In this document: piece by piece, positions 34,861 to 41,627 of the stretch
Position numbering within the stretch: position 1 is the stretch's first letter
How the letters are laid out: every line of letters begins with the position of its first letter
Source of the DNA: Bacteroidaceae bacterium
GTDB taxonomy: Bacteria; Bacteroidota; Bacteroidia; Bacteroidales; Bacteroidaceae
Direction: 5' to 3'
DNA: 41,627 bases
Assembly (NCBI GenBank): GCA_017616445.1
Contig: JAFZYE010000038.1
Span: 1-41,627 of the forward strand
The notes under the pieces: model-generated
Seen by the model: only the letters and a program-made list of their open reading frames with translations
The model's database searches: none
What the model was told of the DNA's origin: nothing
Program-made: the position numbers and the translations under genes

Positions 34861-35955
34861 ATGTCAATTCTCAAGAAGCTATACGACGACATGGATCGTC
34901 AACTCGATAAGAAAGCAGAGCCACACAAGATACGTTGGTGGCACATCATCCTCCTGCTCGCACTCATCGCAGGAACCATCTATATCATGAACTCCCCAAA
35001 ACCCAACAAAGGAGGGACAACCGTCGATAAGGAAACATTCCTGAAGTGCGAGGGCGAGGTGTTCGGCACCTTCTACCACATCACCTATCAATACCCCAAC
35101 GACCTGCAAGACAGCATCGAGGCCACGTTGCGACAGGTCGATGGTTCGCTCTCTCCATTCAACAAGGAGTCGGTCATCACAGCCATCAACAACGGCACCA
35201 GCGACGCTACGGATGAGATGTTCCGCGAGGTGTTCACGCTCGCCAAACAAGTGTCGGCAGAGACCGATGGTGCCTTCGACATCACGGTAGCCCCATTGGT
35301 CAATGCATGGGGATTCGGCTTTAAGAACAAAGAGAATGTGACAGACACACTCATCACCCGTCTGCTTACCCACGTGGGAATCGACAAGGTCACCTTGCAG
35401 GACAACCGTCTTGTCAAAGCCGACTCTGCCGTCATGCTCGATTGCAGCGCTATCGCCAAAGGCTATGGTGTCGATGCAGTAGGACGTATGCTCGAATCGA
35501 AACAAATCAGCAACTACATGGTCGAAATCGGAGGCGAAGTCCGAGTACGAGGCCATAACCCACAGGGTTCGTCGTGGAATATCGGCATCATCAAACCCAT
35601 ACCCGACGTGACAGGCACCCAGACAGAACTGCAACAGGTGTTGCACCTCACAGACATCTCGATGGCCACATCGGGCAACTACCGCAACTACTACGAGCAA
35701 GGCAACAAACGCTATGCCCACACCATCGACCCACGTACAGGCTACCCTGTTCAGCACAGCATCCTCTCCAGCACCGTCCTGACCACCGATTGTGCTACTG
35801 CCGATGCCTACGCCACCGCATTCATGGTCCTCGGCCTCGATAGCGCACAAGCCGTACTCAACCGTCATCCCGAACTCAAAGCCTACTTCATCTATTCCGA
35901 TGACAATGGCAACAATGCCACATGGCATACTGAGAACCTTGTAATAGAGGAGTAG
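34861..35955 (+). CDS. apbE: FAD:protein FMN transferase ApbE, membrane-anchored
   Basis: A 364-residue enzyme that attaches FMN from FAD to Thr/Ser of exported proteins, such as Na+-NQR and Rnf subunits. One membrane segment (about residues 28-45) anchors it with the catalytic domain outside. Family motifs are intact: DGSLSPFNKES, DCSAIAKGYGVD, VEIGGEVRVRGHNP, HTIDPRTGYPV and the metal-binding TTDCATADAYATAF. The gene is bracketed by 58-base perfect inverted repeats and mirrored heptad arrays. Its TAG stop is the first unit of the downstream array. No target flavoprotein gene is nearby. Confidence 0.94.
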   Translation: MSILKKLYDDMDRQLDKKAEPHKIRWWHIILLLALIAGTIYIMNSPKPNKGGTTVDKETFLKCEGEVFGTFYHITYQYPNDLQDSIEATLRQVDGSLSPFNKESVITAINNGTSDATDEMFREVFTLAKQVSAETDGAFDITVAPLVNAWGFGFKNKENVTDTLITRLLTHVGIDKVTLQDNRLVKADSAVMLDCSAIAKGYGVDAVGRMLESKQISNYMVEIGGEVRVRGHNPQGSSWNIGIIKPIPDVTGTQTELQQVLHLTDISMATSGNYRNYYEQGNKRYAHTIDPRTGYPVQHSILSSTVLTTDCATADAYATAFMVLGLDSAQAVLNRHPELKAYFIYSDDNGNNATWHTENLVIEE

Positions 35956-36162
35956 GAGTTAGGAGTTAGAAGTTAGAAGTTAGGAGTTAGAAGTTAGGAG
36001 TTAGGAGTTAGGAGTTAGGAGTTAGGAGTTAGGAGTTAGAAGTTAGGAGTTAGGAGTTAGACTTTAGACAATGCATAATGCATAATTCATAATGCATAAT
36101 AAACTTTATACTATCAACTTTATAAACTGACTATAAACTATACACTATCAACTTTACTCAAT
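35953..36162. repeat. Long heptad-phased tract with word switching
   Basis: From the apbE stop codon onward, consecutive 7-base units keep one phase to at least 36127: fifteen TAGGAGT/TAGAAGT units, then TAGACTT, TAGACAA, TGCATAA x2, TTCATAA, TGCATAA, TAAACTT, TATACTA, TCAACTT, TATAAAC. Similar spacing continues to about 36162. This and the next 145 bases form a 352-base gap with no gene. Confidence 0.9.
36084..36141. repeat. Right 58-base inverted repeat flanking apbE
   Basis: Perfect reverse complement of 34753-34810. The pair encloses apbE in a segment of about 1.39 kb. Homologous recombination or a recombinase acting on the pair would invert the gene relative to its neighbours. Confidence 0.9.
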
Positions 36163-36222
36163 AACAATTCAGATGTTAAAAAACGCCAAATATCGTCTCA
36201 TTTAGTCGTTGATGCATTAATT

Positions 36223-36267
36223 ATTATACATTTTACATTATACATTCTACATCTTTTTGTATCTTTG
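36223..36267 (+). promoter_or_regulatory. Promoter of the small secreted protein, preceded by heptads
   Basis: TATCTTTG at 36260-36267 is the -7 element, about 41 bases before ATG 36308. Four heptads (ATTATAC, ATTTTAC, ATTATAC, ATTCTAC) at 36223-36250 cover the region where a -33 element would be; no TTTG is present there. Confidence 0.65.
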
Positions 36268-36307
36268 CAACCGAAGAAACGAAAACAAAACTAAAAATAC
36301 AATCAAC

Positions 36308-36802
36308 ATGAACAGAATTATCGTAACAATCATGATGGTAGCCGCTTCGTCCTACATGACGTTGAGCGCACAGACCCTTTACAAGAAAGTATTTGACAAC
36401 GCAACAGCAGTCGTCAACAATGCTGCATCGAACGATCAGCAGATTCAGATCAACCAGTATAAGATTACTGTCCTCAACTACATCTCCAATCAGGTGAAGA
36501 AACGTGGTCTGACCAAGGACACCTATTTCTATGACTCACAGGCAGTCAATCTCGCATCGTTCATCACCGACTTCGAGACCTATATCATCAAGGCAAGAGC
36601 CATCTCATCCGAGAAGCGCCTCGAGGTCATTGCATGCTATCGCGACGCATCACTCAACAACCCTCTGTTCAACGACTCAGACAAGGAGACCACCTATGTC
36701 TATGTGAACGACAAGCAGACCTACACCCCATTCTCGCTCGACACAGACTGGGAGAAAGCTTACGATCAGGCAACAGAAAAGATAAAGACCATCATCAAGT
36801 AA
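36308..36802 (+). CDS. Small secreted protein of unknown function
   Basis: A 164-residue exported protein. ATG 36308 is taken because it directly gives a signal peptide (MNRIIVTIMMVAASSYMTLS, cleavage near SAQ); the in-frame ATG at 36257 lies before the -7 element. The mature part is mostly helical and polar, with NYISNQVKKRGLTKDTYFYDSQAVN and a C-terminal EKAYDQATEKIKTIIK. I do not recognise the family. It is followed 2 bases later by the Bcp gene, so the two form an operon. Confidence 0.75.
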   Translation: MNRIIVTIMMVAASSYMTLSAQTLYKKVFDNATAVVNNAASNDQQIQINQYKITVLNYISNQVKKRGLTKDTYFYDSQAVNLASFITDFETYIIKARAISSEKRLEVIACYRDASLNNPLFNDSDKETTYVYVNDKQTYTPFSLDTDWEKAYDQATEKIKTIIK

Positions 36803-36804
36803 AC

Positions 36805-37266
36805 ATGAACATAGGAGACCGCATTCCCGAAGTGCTCGGAACAGACCAAGACGGGCGCGAGATAAAAGCAAGCGACTACAAAGGTCGCAAGTTGGTGTTG
36901 TACACCTACCCGAAAGCCAACACAAGTGGTTGTACTGCCGAAGCATGCTCACTCCAGCAGCACAAGGCAGCCCTTGAGGCAGCAGGATATGCCATCATCG
37001 GCGTGAGCAAAGACCGTGCAGAGCTTCAGAAGAAGTTCGCCGACAACTACTCGCTCGAGTTCCCCCTCATTGCCGACACCAACACCACCCTACTCCAGGC
37101 CCTCGGAGCCTGGGGCGAGAAAGTAGCCTGCGGACGTCGTACCATAGGCACCCTCCGCACCACCTATCTCGTCAACGAAGAAGGCATCATCGAGAAAATC
37201 TTCACCCCCAAGGAAATCAAGACCAAAATACATGCCGAGCAGATTCTCAGCTACATCAACAGCTGA
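36805..37266 (+). CDS. bcp: Bcp-type thioredoxin-dependent peroxiredoxin
   Basis: A 153-residue cytosolic peroxiredoxin reducing hydroperoxides with electrons from thioredoxin. The motif YPKANTSGCTAEACSLQ carries the peroxidatic Cys43 and, five residues on, the resolving Cys48, as in atypical 2-Cys Bcp proteins; the usual Pro of TPGC is Ser here. ATG 36805 follows the upstream stop by 2 bases; an upstream in-frame extension overlapping that gene is a shadow. The C-terminal part (TYLVNEEGIIEKIF) completes the thioredoxin fold. Confidence 0.92.
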   Translation: MNIGDRIPEVLGTDQDGREIKASDYKGRKLVLYTYPKANTSGCTAEACSLQQHKAALEAAGYAIIGVSKDRAELQKKFADNYSLEFPLIADTNTTLLQALGAWGEKVACGRRTIGTLRTTYLVNEEGIIEKIFTPKEIKTKIHAEQILSYINS

Positions 37267-37289
37267 TGCCGACAGCGGGTATGATAACA

Positions 37290-37321
37290 AAAACGGACAA
37301 GGAGCAATCCCTGTCCGTTTT
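37290..37321. terminator. Intrinsic terminator between bcp and the BspA-like gene
   Basis: AAAACGGACA (37290-37299) pairs with TGTCCGTTTT (37312-37321), with an inner GG/CC pairing. T-rich sequence follows on the plus strand. It lies between convergent genes and may serve both. Confidence 0.85.
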
Positions 37322-37328
37322 GTTTGTA

Positions 37329-40300
37329 TTAATGGCTTCGGATGAATTCGTAAATCATGAGGATGTCTTGCGTGTCAACCGAGCCGTCACCATTTACGTC
37401 CTCTCTTCCACCATTGGCTTCGCTGCCAACAGTCTTCATGTAGTCGTATATCATGAGCACATCCTGGGTGTCGGTTGTTTCGTCGCAGTTCACATCGCTA
37501 TTGTCGTACTTCCTTTCCGAGAAGTAGCCCGGAGCCTCCGTTCCGCCGTCAAGACGGGCGTAGGTCGCATCAACTTTTGAGCTGTCGAACTTCGTTCCTT
37601 CGTTGCCCACCAGCAGTTTGCAGTTGAAGAACATATTGGTGGTCTGTGCGCTCGTGTTGCTCCAGTCGTTCGTGCAGTAGATGTTCTTCAGTCCCCAGCA
37701 GCCTCCGAACATCATCCGCATGTCCTCCACCTTGCTGATGTCGAACGAAGTGAGGTCAACCGTCTCGAGTGCTGTGCTGCCGCTGAACATTTGGTTCATG
37801 TTCGTTACGTTCTTGGTGTTGAACGATCTGAGGTCGAGCGAAGTCAACGACTGGCACATATAGAACATGCAGTACATATCCGTCACAGTCGAGGTGTTGA
37901 GGTTCTCCAGTCCCTCGATGGTTTTCATCTTATCCAAGATTAGTGATTTCATGTTGTAGCCGCCATAGAACATCTTCCTCATCGATGTCAGCTTGGCATC
38001 CTTCATCGATGGGTCGATGACTGCCTTCACAACCTTGCTCGCATAGCCCTTGAAGCGTGCTGAATCAGGGAGATAGACTTCCACGACACCTGGCCGCTGA
38101 ATCAGCTTGGAGTCGTAGTAATAGGTCAGCGTGCCGGTAGCGAGTTCGAATACTGTTGTTACCACTCCGTCGCCTTTTAAGTATCGAGCCGTCACGACGG
38201 TATTCCCCATGATGGCATCGAACTGCTTGTCCCATCCGATGAAGACGTAGCCCTCGTGTTCAGGCACTTCGGGTTCTGTTGCCGCTCCGCCGTACTCGAT
38301 GTTCTGCGTGTTAATCTCTCCGTCTGTACAGCCGTCCACGAACCGTACCGAATATGTTGCAGTCTTATATTGTGCCGTAACGGTCAGGTCGCTCTGGATG
38401 TTGCTGAAGTCCTTGTCCCAGCCGGTGAAGTCGTATCCTTCGCGTGTCGGGTCTTCGGGTGCTTGAGCAGTCTTGCCTTGCTCCACCTGTTCCGTCTTCA
38501 GCTCCATGCCGTCGTAGTCCTCGAAGGTGACGGTATAGATGGGTTTCATCTCCACGATGCTGAAGTCCTTCCATTTCTCTGCTTTCTGATAGGCCGTGCG
38601 TGTGCCGGCTGGCACATAGAGCGTAATCAGAGCCAGTTCCTCTTTGGTCCAATAGCTGAATGCGTGGGAAAGTCCTGATATATCTACCGGCTGCTGCGTG
38701 TAGCAATAGATGTTCTGCAAGTCAGAGCAATACTTGGTCAGGAAATAGTCCTGAATGGAATATACGGTACTCGGGATGTTAAGCGTCTTGAGCGCTTGCA
38801 TATAGTCGATAGCACCCGCGCAGATACATTCCAGGCCTTCGGGCAGTTCCAGTTTGGTGATGCTATAGTCAGCGTTGGCACCGCAGAAGGCGTATGAAGC
38901 AATCAGGCGCGTGCCTTCCCTCACATGGAAGGTGCCGCTTGTATAGTTCGGCTCGTGATAGAGCAGGCAATCGTCGTAATAGACCGAATGCTGCGCGTTC
39001 ATGTTGTTCGCGAAGAGAGGAGTCCCTTCGAATGCCGTATAAGACAAGTGCTCCAATGTGCCCGGGATGTTGATTTCTTGTAGGTTCGAATTCTTGAAGG
39101 CATAAACATCAATCTCATCCATAATCTTTGGCAGGATAACCTTCGTGACATTCTTGGCGTTGGCAAAGGCGTATGCTCCTACGGCATTCACCTTGTATTC
39201 ATAGCCTTGATACCATACGACATCCTCTACCGTCACTTCGCCGCTCAGATCTTTGTAGTTGTTGGCATCGTTCTCCTTCTCGTAGGTGACTTCTGCTGTG
39301 TAATCCTCATGGATCTGGTAGTACAGGTCGCCGTATTTGATTTTCAGGTTCACGCCTGTCTCGCGGATGTCCTTAAAGTCTTTCCAAACGGCAGCGTTGG
39401 AGTAAGCGTTTTTGCTGCCTCCTGGGACATAAAGGATACATGTGGATTTATGTACTCCGTTGAAAACATTGTTAGTGCCCGATAAATCCACCGGTGTGTT
39501 GCGTTCGCATTTAATAGATTGCAAGCCATTACAGCCATGAAATGCCATTTCTTCAATAGAACTGACATTTGCAGGAATGGTGATGGTTGATAAACTTGAA
39601 CAACCCGAAAAAGCAAAACTCTCAATCTTTGTTACGGCAGATGGTATCTTGACGTTTTTCAGTTGAGCACATTTGAAGAAACAACTATTCGGTATGGTCG
39701 TAATACCTGCCGGTAACCTGACGGAGGTCAAAGCCGCACAATTCTCAAATACACTACTGCCAAGTGAAGACACCGTAGAAGGAAGGGAAATGGATGTGAT
39801 ACCTGTGCCAGCAAATGTAGAGTGTCCTATTTTCTCCAAAGATGCGGGTAGGGTGACGCTCGTTAATGCGGAACAACCACTGAAAGTACGGTTTGGTAGT
39901 TCTGTTATAGTAATTGGCAAAACGGCTTTGGTCAGTTTCGTACAACCCTCAAACACCACTTGATCCATTGCCGTTACGGTATAGGTATATTCTCCATAGT
40001 TAACCGACGAGGGTACTGTCAGTTCGCCGCTCAGGTTCTTGTTGTCGGCGTGCTTTTTGACGGTTGCCGTCAAATCTTCGTGCAGGTCATAATAGAGGTT
40101 GCCGATTTTCTGCACGCCGGTGGTAATGGACGGCACAATCACGATTTCTTCGCTATCTCCTCCTTCTCCGCCAATCTCTTCGCCTTCCTCAACGATAACA
40201 CCGAAATTCTTCCACACTTCTGCGGATTTATACGCAGCCTTGCAGCCCTTGGGGACAATCAGCACACAACCGGCCAAATTCACACCAGAGAACACAGATG

Positions 40301-41126
40301 TATTTGTCGAGGGAGGTACCGTTCGCAGTACTTTCAGTTCTTTCAGACCTGTATTTGCAAAAGCATAGGAACCGATGGAGGCTACTGTAGCTGGAAGCGT
40401 CACTCTTTCCAACAACGAGCAATTATAGAATGCTTTCTGAGCGATTCCGGCCAATGATTTTGCCTTATGTAAGGTAATATTTGACAAGTTAGAACAATTC
40501 GCAAATGCATGTTCTCCTATAAACGTTACTCCATTCGCGCCCCAAACGTTTTTTAAGCTTGTACAACCTTTGAAAGCACTTGTACCTATAGTCGTAACCG
40601 TTGCAGGAATCAAAATCTCTGGCAAAGCACTACAATCTTGAAATGTTCCATATTCTATTCTGTTAAGTGAATTGGGAAGGATGACCTTTTTCAAGCCGGT
40701 ACAATTTAAGAAAGCCGCCTGTCCTAATTTCGATAGACCTTCCTGAATATTTATCCTCGTCAAGCCAGTAGCATTCAAAAACGCATACCCCTCGATTGTT
40801 TTAAGGGTAGTTGGAGTGGTGAGAGAAAACATATTGGATTGCTTTTCGAAAACATTATGATAGATGATTGTAACAGGAACGTTCCTTCCATTATATCTAA
40901 AATAAGCAGGCATTTCAATATCTCCGGACACATTGTACGCTTTTGAAACATACATATTAGGCTCGCGACCATCAATTAATTCATACTTGATTCCATCTTG
41001 AGTCACTCCCCATGCCTTTGCATCCACAGTCGGCAACATCGCCATCACGCAGCATAGTGCTGTAATAATAAATGAGGAAAAACTTTTCATAGTCTTTTTA
41101 TTTGTAGGAGTCATTGTTTTGTTCAT
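37329..41126 (-). CDS. BspA-like leucine-rich repeat surface protein with dockerin-like C-terminus
   Basis: A 1265-residue exported protein. A signal peptide (hydrophobic SFIITALCCVMAMLPTVDAKA) is followed by three large modules (starting near residues 39, 339 and 592). Each has a beta header and then BspA-type leucine-rich repeats (xxIxxxAFxxCxxLxxVxIP), ending in a VP.G...AY....WK.F segment. Two InlB-type B-repeats follow (about 860-985, EGYDFTGWDKDF and EGYVFIGWDKQF), then a DUF285-like region (about 1000-1185, NTSTVTDMYCMFYMCQSLTSL) and a C-terminal pair of calcium-loop repeats (about 1204-1265, DVNCDETTDTQDVL and DVNGDGSVDTQDIL) typical of type I dockerin-like modules. BspA proteins bind host matrix or other bacteria. 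ATG 41126 is used; ATG 41090 gives a more compact signal peptide. Confidence 0.9.
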   Translation of the reverse strand: MNKTMTPTNKKTMKSFSSFIITALCCVMAMLPTVDAKAWGVTQDGIKYELIDGREPNMYVSKAYNVSGDIEMPAYFRYNGRNVPVTIIYHNVFEKQSNMFSLTTPTTLKTIEGYAFLNATGLTRINIQEGLSKLGQAAFLNCTGLKKVILPNSLNRIEYGTFQDCSALPEILIPATVTTIGTSAFKGCTSLKNVWGANGVTFIGEHAFANCSNLSNITLHKAKSLAGIAQKAFYNCSLLERVTLPATVASIGSYAFANTGLKELKVLRTVPPSTNTSVFSGVNLAGCVLIVPKGCKAAYKSAEVWKNFGVIVEEGEEIGGEGGDSEEIVIVPSITTGVQKIGNLYYDLHEDLTATVKKHADNKNLSGELTVPSSVNYGEYTYTVTAMDQVVFEGCTKLTKAVLPITITELPNRTFSGCSALTSVTLPASLEKIGHSTFAGTGITSISLPSTVSSLGSSVFENCAALTSVRLPAGITTIPNSCFFKCAQLKNVKIPSAVTKIESFAFSGCSSLSTITIPANVSSIEEMAFHGCNGLQSIKCERNTPVDLSGTNNVFNGVHKSTCILYVPGGSKNAYSNAAVWKDFKDIRETGVNLKIKYGDLYYQIHEDYTAEVTYEKENDANNYKDLSGEVTVEDVVWYQGYEYKVNAVGAYAFANAKNVTKVILPKIMDEIDVYAFKNSNLQEINIPGTLEHLSYTAFEGTPLFANNMNAQHSVYYDDCLLYHEPNYTSGTFHVREGTRLIASYAFCGANADYSITKLELPEGLECICAGAIDYMQALKTLNIPSTVYSIQDYFLTKYCSDLQNIYCYTQQPVDISGLSHAFSYWTKEELALITLYVPAGTRTAYQKAEKWKDFSIVEMKPIYTVTFEDYDGMELKTEQVEQGKTAQAPEDPTREGYDFTGWDKDFSNIQSDLTVTAQYKTATYSVRFVDGCTDGEINTQNIEYGGAATEPEVPEHEGYVFIGWDKQFDAIMGNTVVTARYLKGDGVVTTVFELATGTLTYYYDSKLIQRPGVVEVYLPDSARFKGYASKVVKAVIDPSMKDAKLTSMRKMFYGGYNMKSLILDKMKTIEGLENLNTSTVTDMYCMFYMCQSLTSLDLRSFNTKNVTNMNQMFSGSTALETVDLTSFDISKVEDMRMMFGGCWGLKNIYCTNDWSNTSAQTTNMFFNCKLLVGNEGTKFDSSKVDATYARLDGGTEAPGYFSERKYDNSDVNCDETTDTQDVLMIYDYMKTVGSEANGGREDVNGDGSVDTQDILMIYEFIRSH

Positions 41127-41160
41127 AATCTTCAGTATTTAATTATTGGTAATACAGGGG

Positions 41161-41192
41161 CAAAGATAGAGATTAATTTTGAAACCACCAAA
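41161..41192 (-). promoter_or_regulatory. Promoter of the BspA-like gene
   Basis: Minus-strand TATCTTTG at 41168-41161 and TTTG at 41192-41189, 20 bases apart: a full -33/-7 match. The transcript would start near 41155, leaving about 28 bases before ATG 41126 or 64 before ATG 41090. Confidence 0.78.
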
Positions 41193-41286
41193 TGTTTTGT
41201 GGAAAAAGTGAAGAATTGAGGATTACTGGTAAAAACCTGTGTTTGGTTTAGAATGCTTTCTGAAAATAACAAAAACACAAAAAACA

Positions 41287-41408
41287 CTTTTCTGTTGTTC
41301 ATGGGCTTCACCCATACGTTTTCAATCCGTCTGCCAAAGACAGTAAGTAAACTTCCTTTCTCTGGCATTCGAATCGAAAACGACCATACGGTCTGAACTA
41401 CAGAAAAG
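41287..41408. repeat. 122-base imperfect palindrome
   Basis: The outer arms 41287-41301 and 41394-41408 are complementary at 14 of 15 positions. Inward, CGTTTTC (41317-41323) pairs with GAAAACG (41376-41382) and TGCCA (41332-41336) with TGGCA (41363-41367). The left arm also contains a side hairpin ATGGG-cttca-CCCAT. It lies in the 501-base noncoding end of the window (41127-41627) and contains no convincing gene. Confidence 0.65.
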
Positions 41409-41433
41409 AAAAACAGAAAAAAGTTGACGTATT

Positions 41434-41460
41434 CACTGTTAACATGCCGCATGGTGTTTT
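41434..41460 (+). other. Small hairpin with T-run
   Basis: CATGC-C-GCATG, followed after three bases by six T (to about 41461), sits between the two long palindromes and looks like a weak plus-strand intrinsic terminator. There is no recognisable gene just upstream; an unannotated small RNA is possible. Confidence 0.35.
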
Positions 41461-41480
41461 TTAGCGTTAGCGGTGTTTTT

Positions 41481-41606
41481 CTTTTGGTCTGGTTGTTATC
41501 CCGTAGGGATTGATGGTGCGGATGTGAAGCAGAGTCTGCGAGCTTGTTCGCATGACCGGATTCGCAGACGTGGCATCAAAGACGACAGTCTTAACCAGAG
41601 CAAAAG
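41481..41606. repeat. 126-base imperfect palindrome
   Basis: CTTTTGGTCTGGTT (41481-41494) pairs with AACCAGAGCAAAAG (41593-41606) with one mismatch. Inside, TTGATG pairs with CATCAA, and GTCTGCGA (41534-41541) with TCGCAGAC (41572-41579). A side hairpin ATCCC-gta-GGGAT (41498-41510) lies on the 5' arm, the same architecture as the palindrome at 41287-41408. The window ends 21 bases later, so the context is cut. Confidence 0.65.
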
Positions 41607-41627
41607 GGTTTTTCAGTGTTTTTGTTA

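Noticed and set aside
34879-35928. A 349-residue open frame on the minus strand covering almost all of apbE
   Set aside because: It mirrors the codon pattern of apbE, has no recognisable domain, no promoter or start context, and apbE itself carries all family motifs.
35953-36060. CRISPR array
   Set aside because: Units are contiguous 7-base repeats without spacers, and no cas gene is present.
41132-41452. A 106-residue minus-strand open frame upstream of the BspA-like gene
   Set aside because: It spans the BspA promoter and the palindrome at 41287-41408, is Phe-rich and has no domain.
41287-41606. Integron attC sites, suggested by palindrome length of 120-126 bases
   Set aside because: The RYYYAAC/GTTRRRY core boxes are not found at the ends, and there is no integrase or cassette array.

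Overview
The window reads as chromosomal DNA of a Bacteroidales species, most likely a Prevotellaceae member (Prevotella sensu lato) from a gut or rumen. The evidence is threefold. Most transcription units start behind a TAnnTTTG -7 element, often with a TTG or TTTG about 19-20 bases upstream, which is the Bacteroidetes promoter type. Several protein families are Bacteroidales-specific (DUF4301, DUF4421, DUF4199, DUF6452/DUF6048, a BspA-type leucine-rich protein). Secreted proteins carry Prevotella-style C-terminal tails. No phage, integrase, transposase, CRISPR or plasmid gene is visible.

Layout. 1-8.3 kb: a histone-like HU protein with an unusual beta-sandwich extension and a structured leader; purT and a DUF4301 gene on the minus strand; then a relA-rlmH-DUF4421 plus-strand unit. 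8.5 kb: tRNA-Ser(GGA). 8.8-16.7 kb: two large secreted repeat proteins (DUF4859-like) and a multidomain GH43 glycosidase. 16.8-18.0 kb: a tiny cysteine-rich lipoprotein, facing a Skp-like lipoprotein and a small membrane protein. 18.1-20.6 kb: dipeptidase pepD translationally coupled to a phytase-like secreted protein. 20.7-23.9 kb: carB behind an apparent transcription attenuator. 24.1-27.4 kb (minus): GH97 glycosidase and a duplicated-domain secreted protein of unknown function. 27.9-34.7 kb: GH10 xylanase followed with almost no gaps by ruvC, DUF4199, a GT2 glycosyltransferase, DUF6452, DUF6048 and mntP. 34.9-37.3 kb: apbE between inverted repeats, a small secreted protein and a Bcp peroxiredoxin. 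37.3-41.1 kb (minus): a 1265-residue BspA-like protein with a C-terminal dockerin-like module.

How the genes fit together. Housekeeping genes (purT, relA, rlmH, carB, ruvC, pepD) are interleaved with secreted plant-polysaccharide enzymes: GH43 and GH10 probably act on xylan or arabinoxylan, and GH97 on alpha-galactosides. There is no SusC/SusD pair or hybrid two-component regulator, so this is not a classical polysaccharide utilization locus.

The most unusual signal is not a gene. Many intergenic stretches are built from tandem words with a strict 7-base period. The words differ (TAGGAGT, TAGACTT, GCATAAT, GTTGATA, ACnnTAG, AGTnnnn, ATTATnn, ATTnTAC, CTTAATT, AATTnTn), yet one word often passes into the next without losing the 7-base phase. 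They sit just after stop codons and just upstream of -7 promoter elements. One such array lies inside a coding region, where the only variant unit is the one that would otherwise place a TGA in frame. Two copies form perfect 58-base inverted repeats around apbE. Other structural features are a four-unit 22-base repeat leader on the HU gene, a leader terminator before carB, and three long imperfect palindromes (27.5, 41.3 and 41.5 kb).
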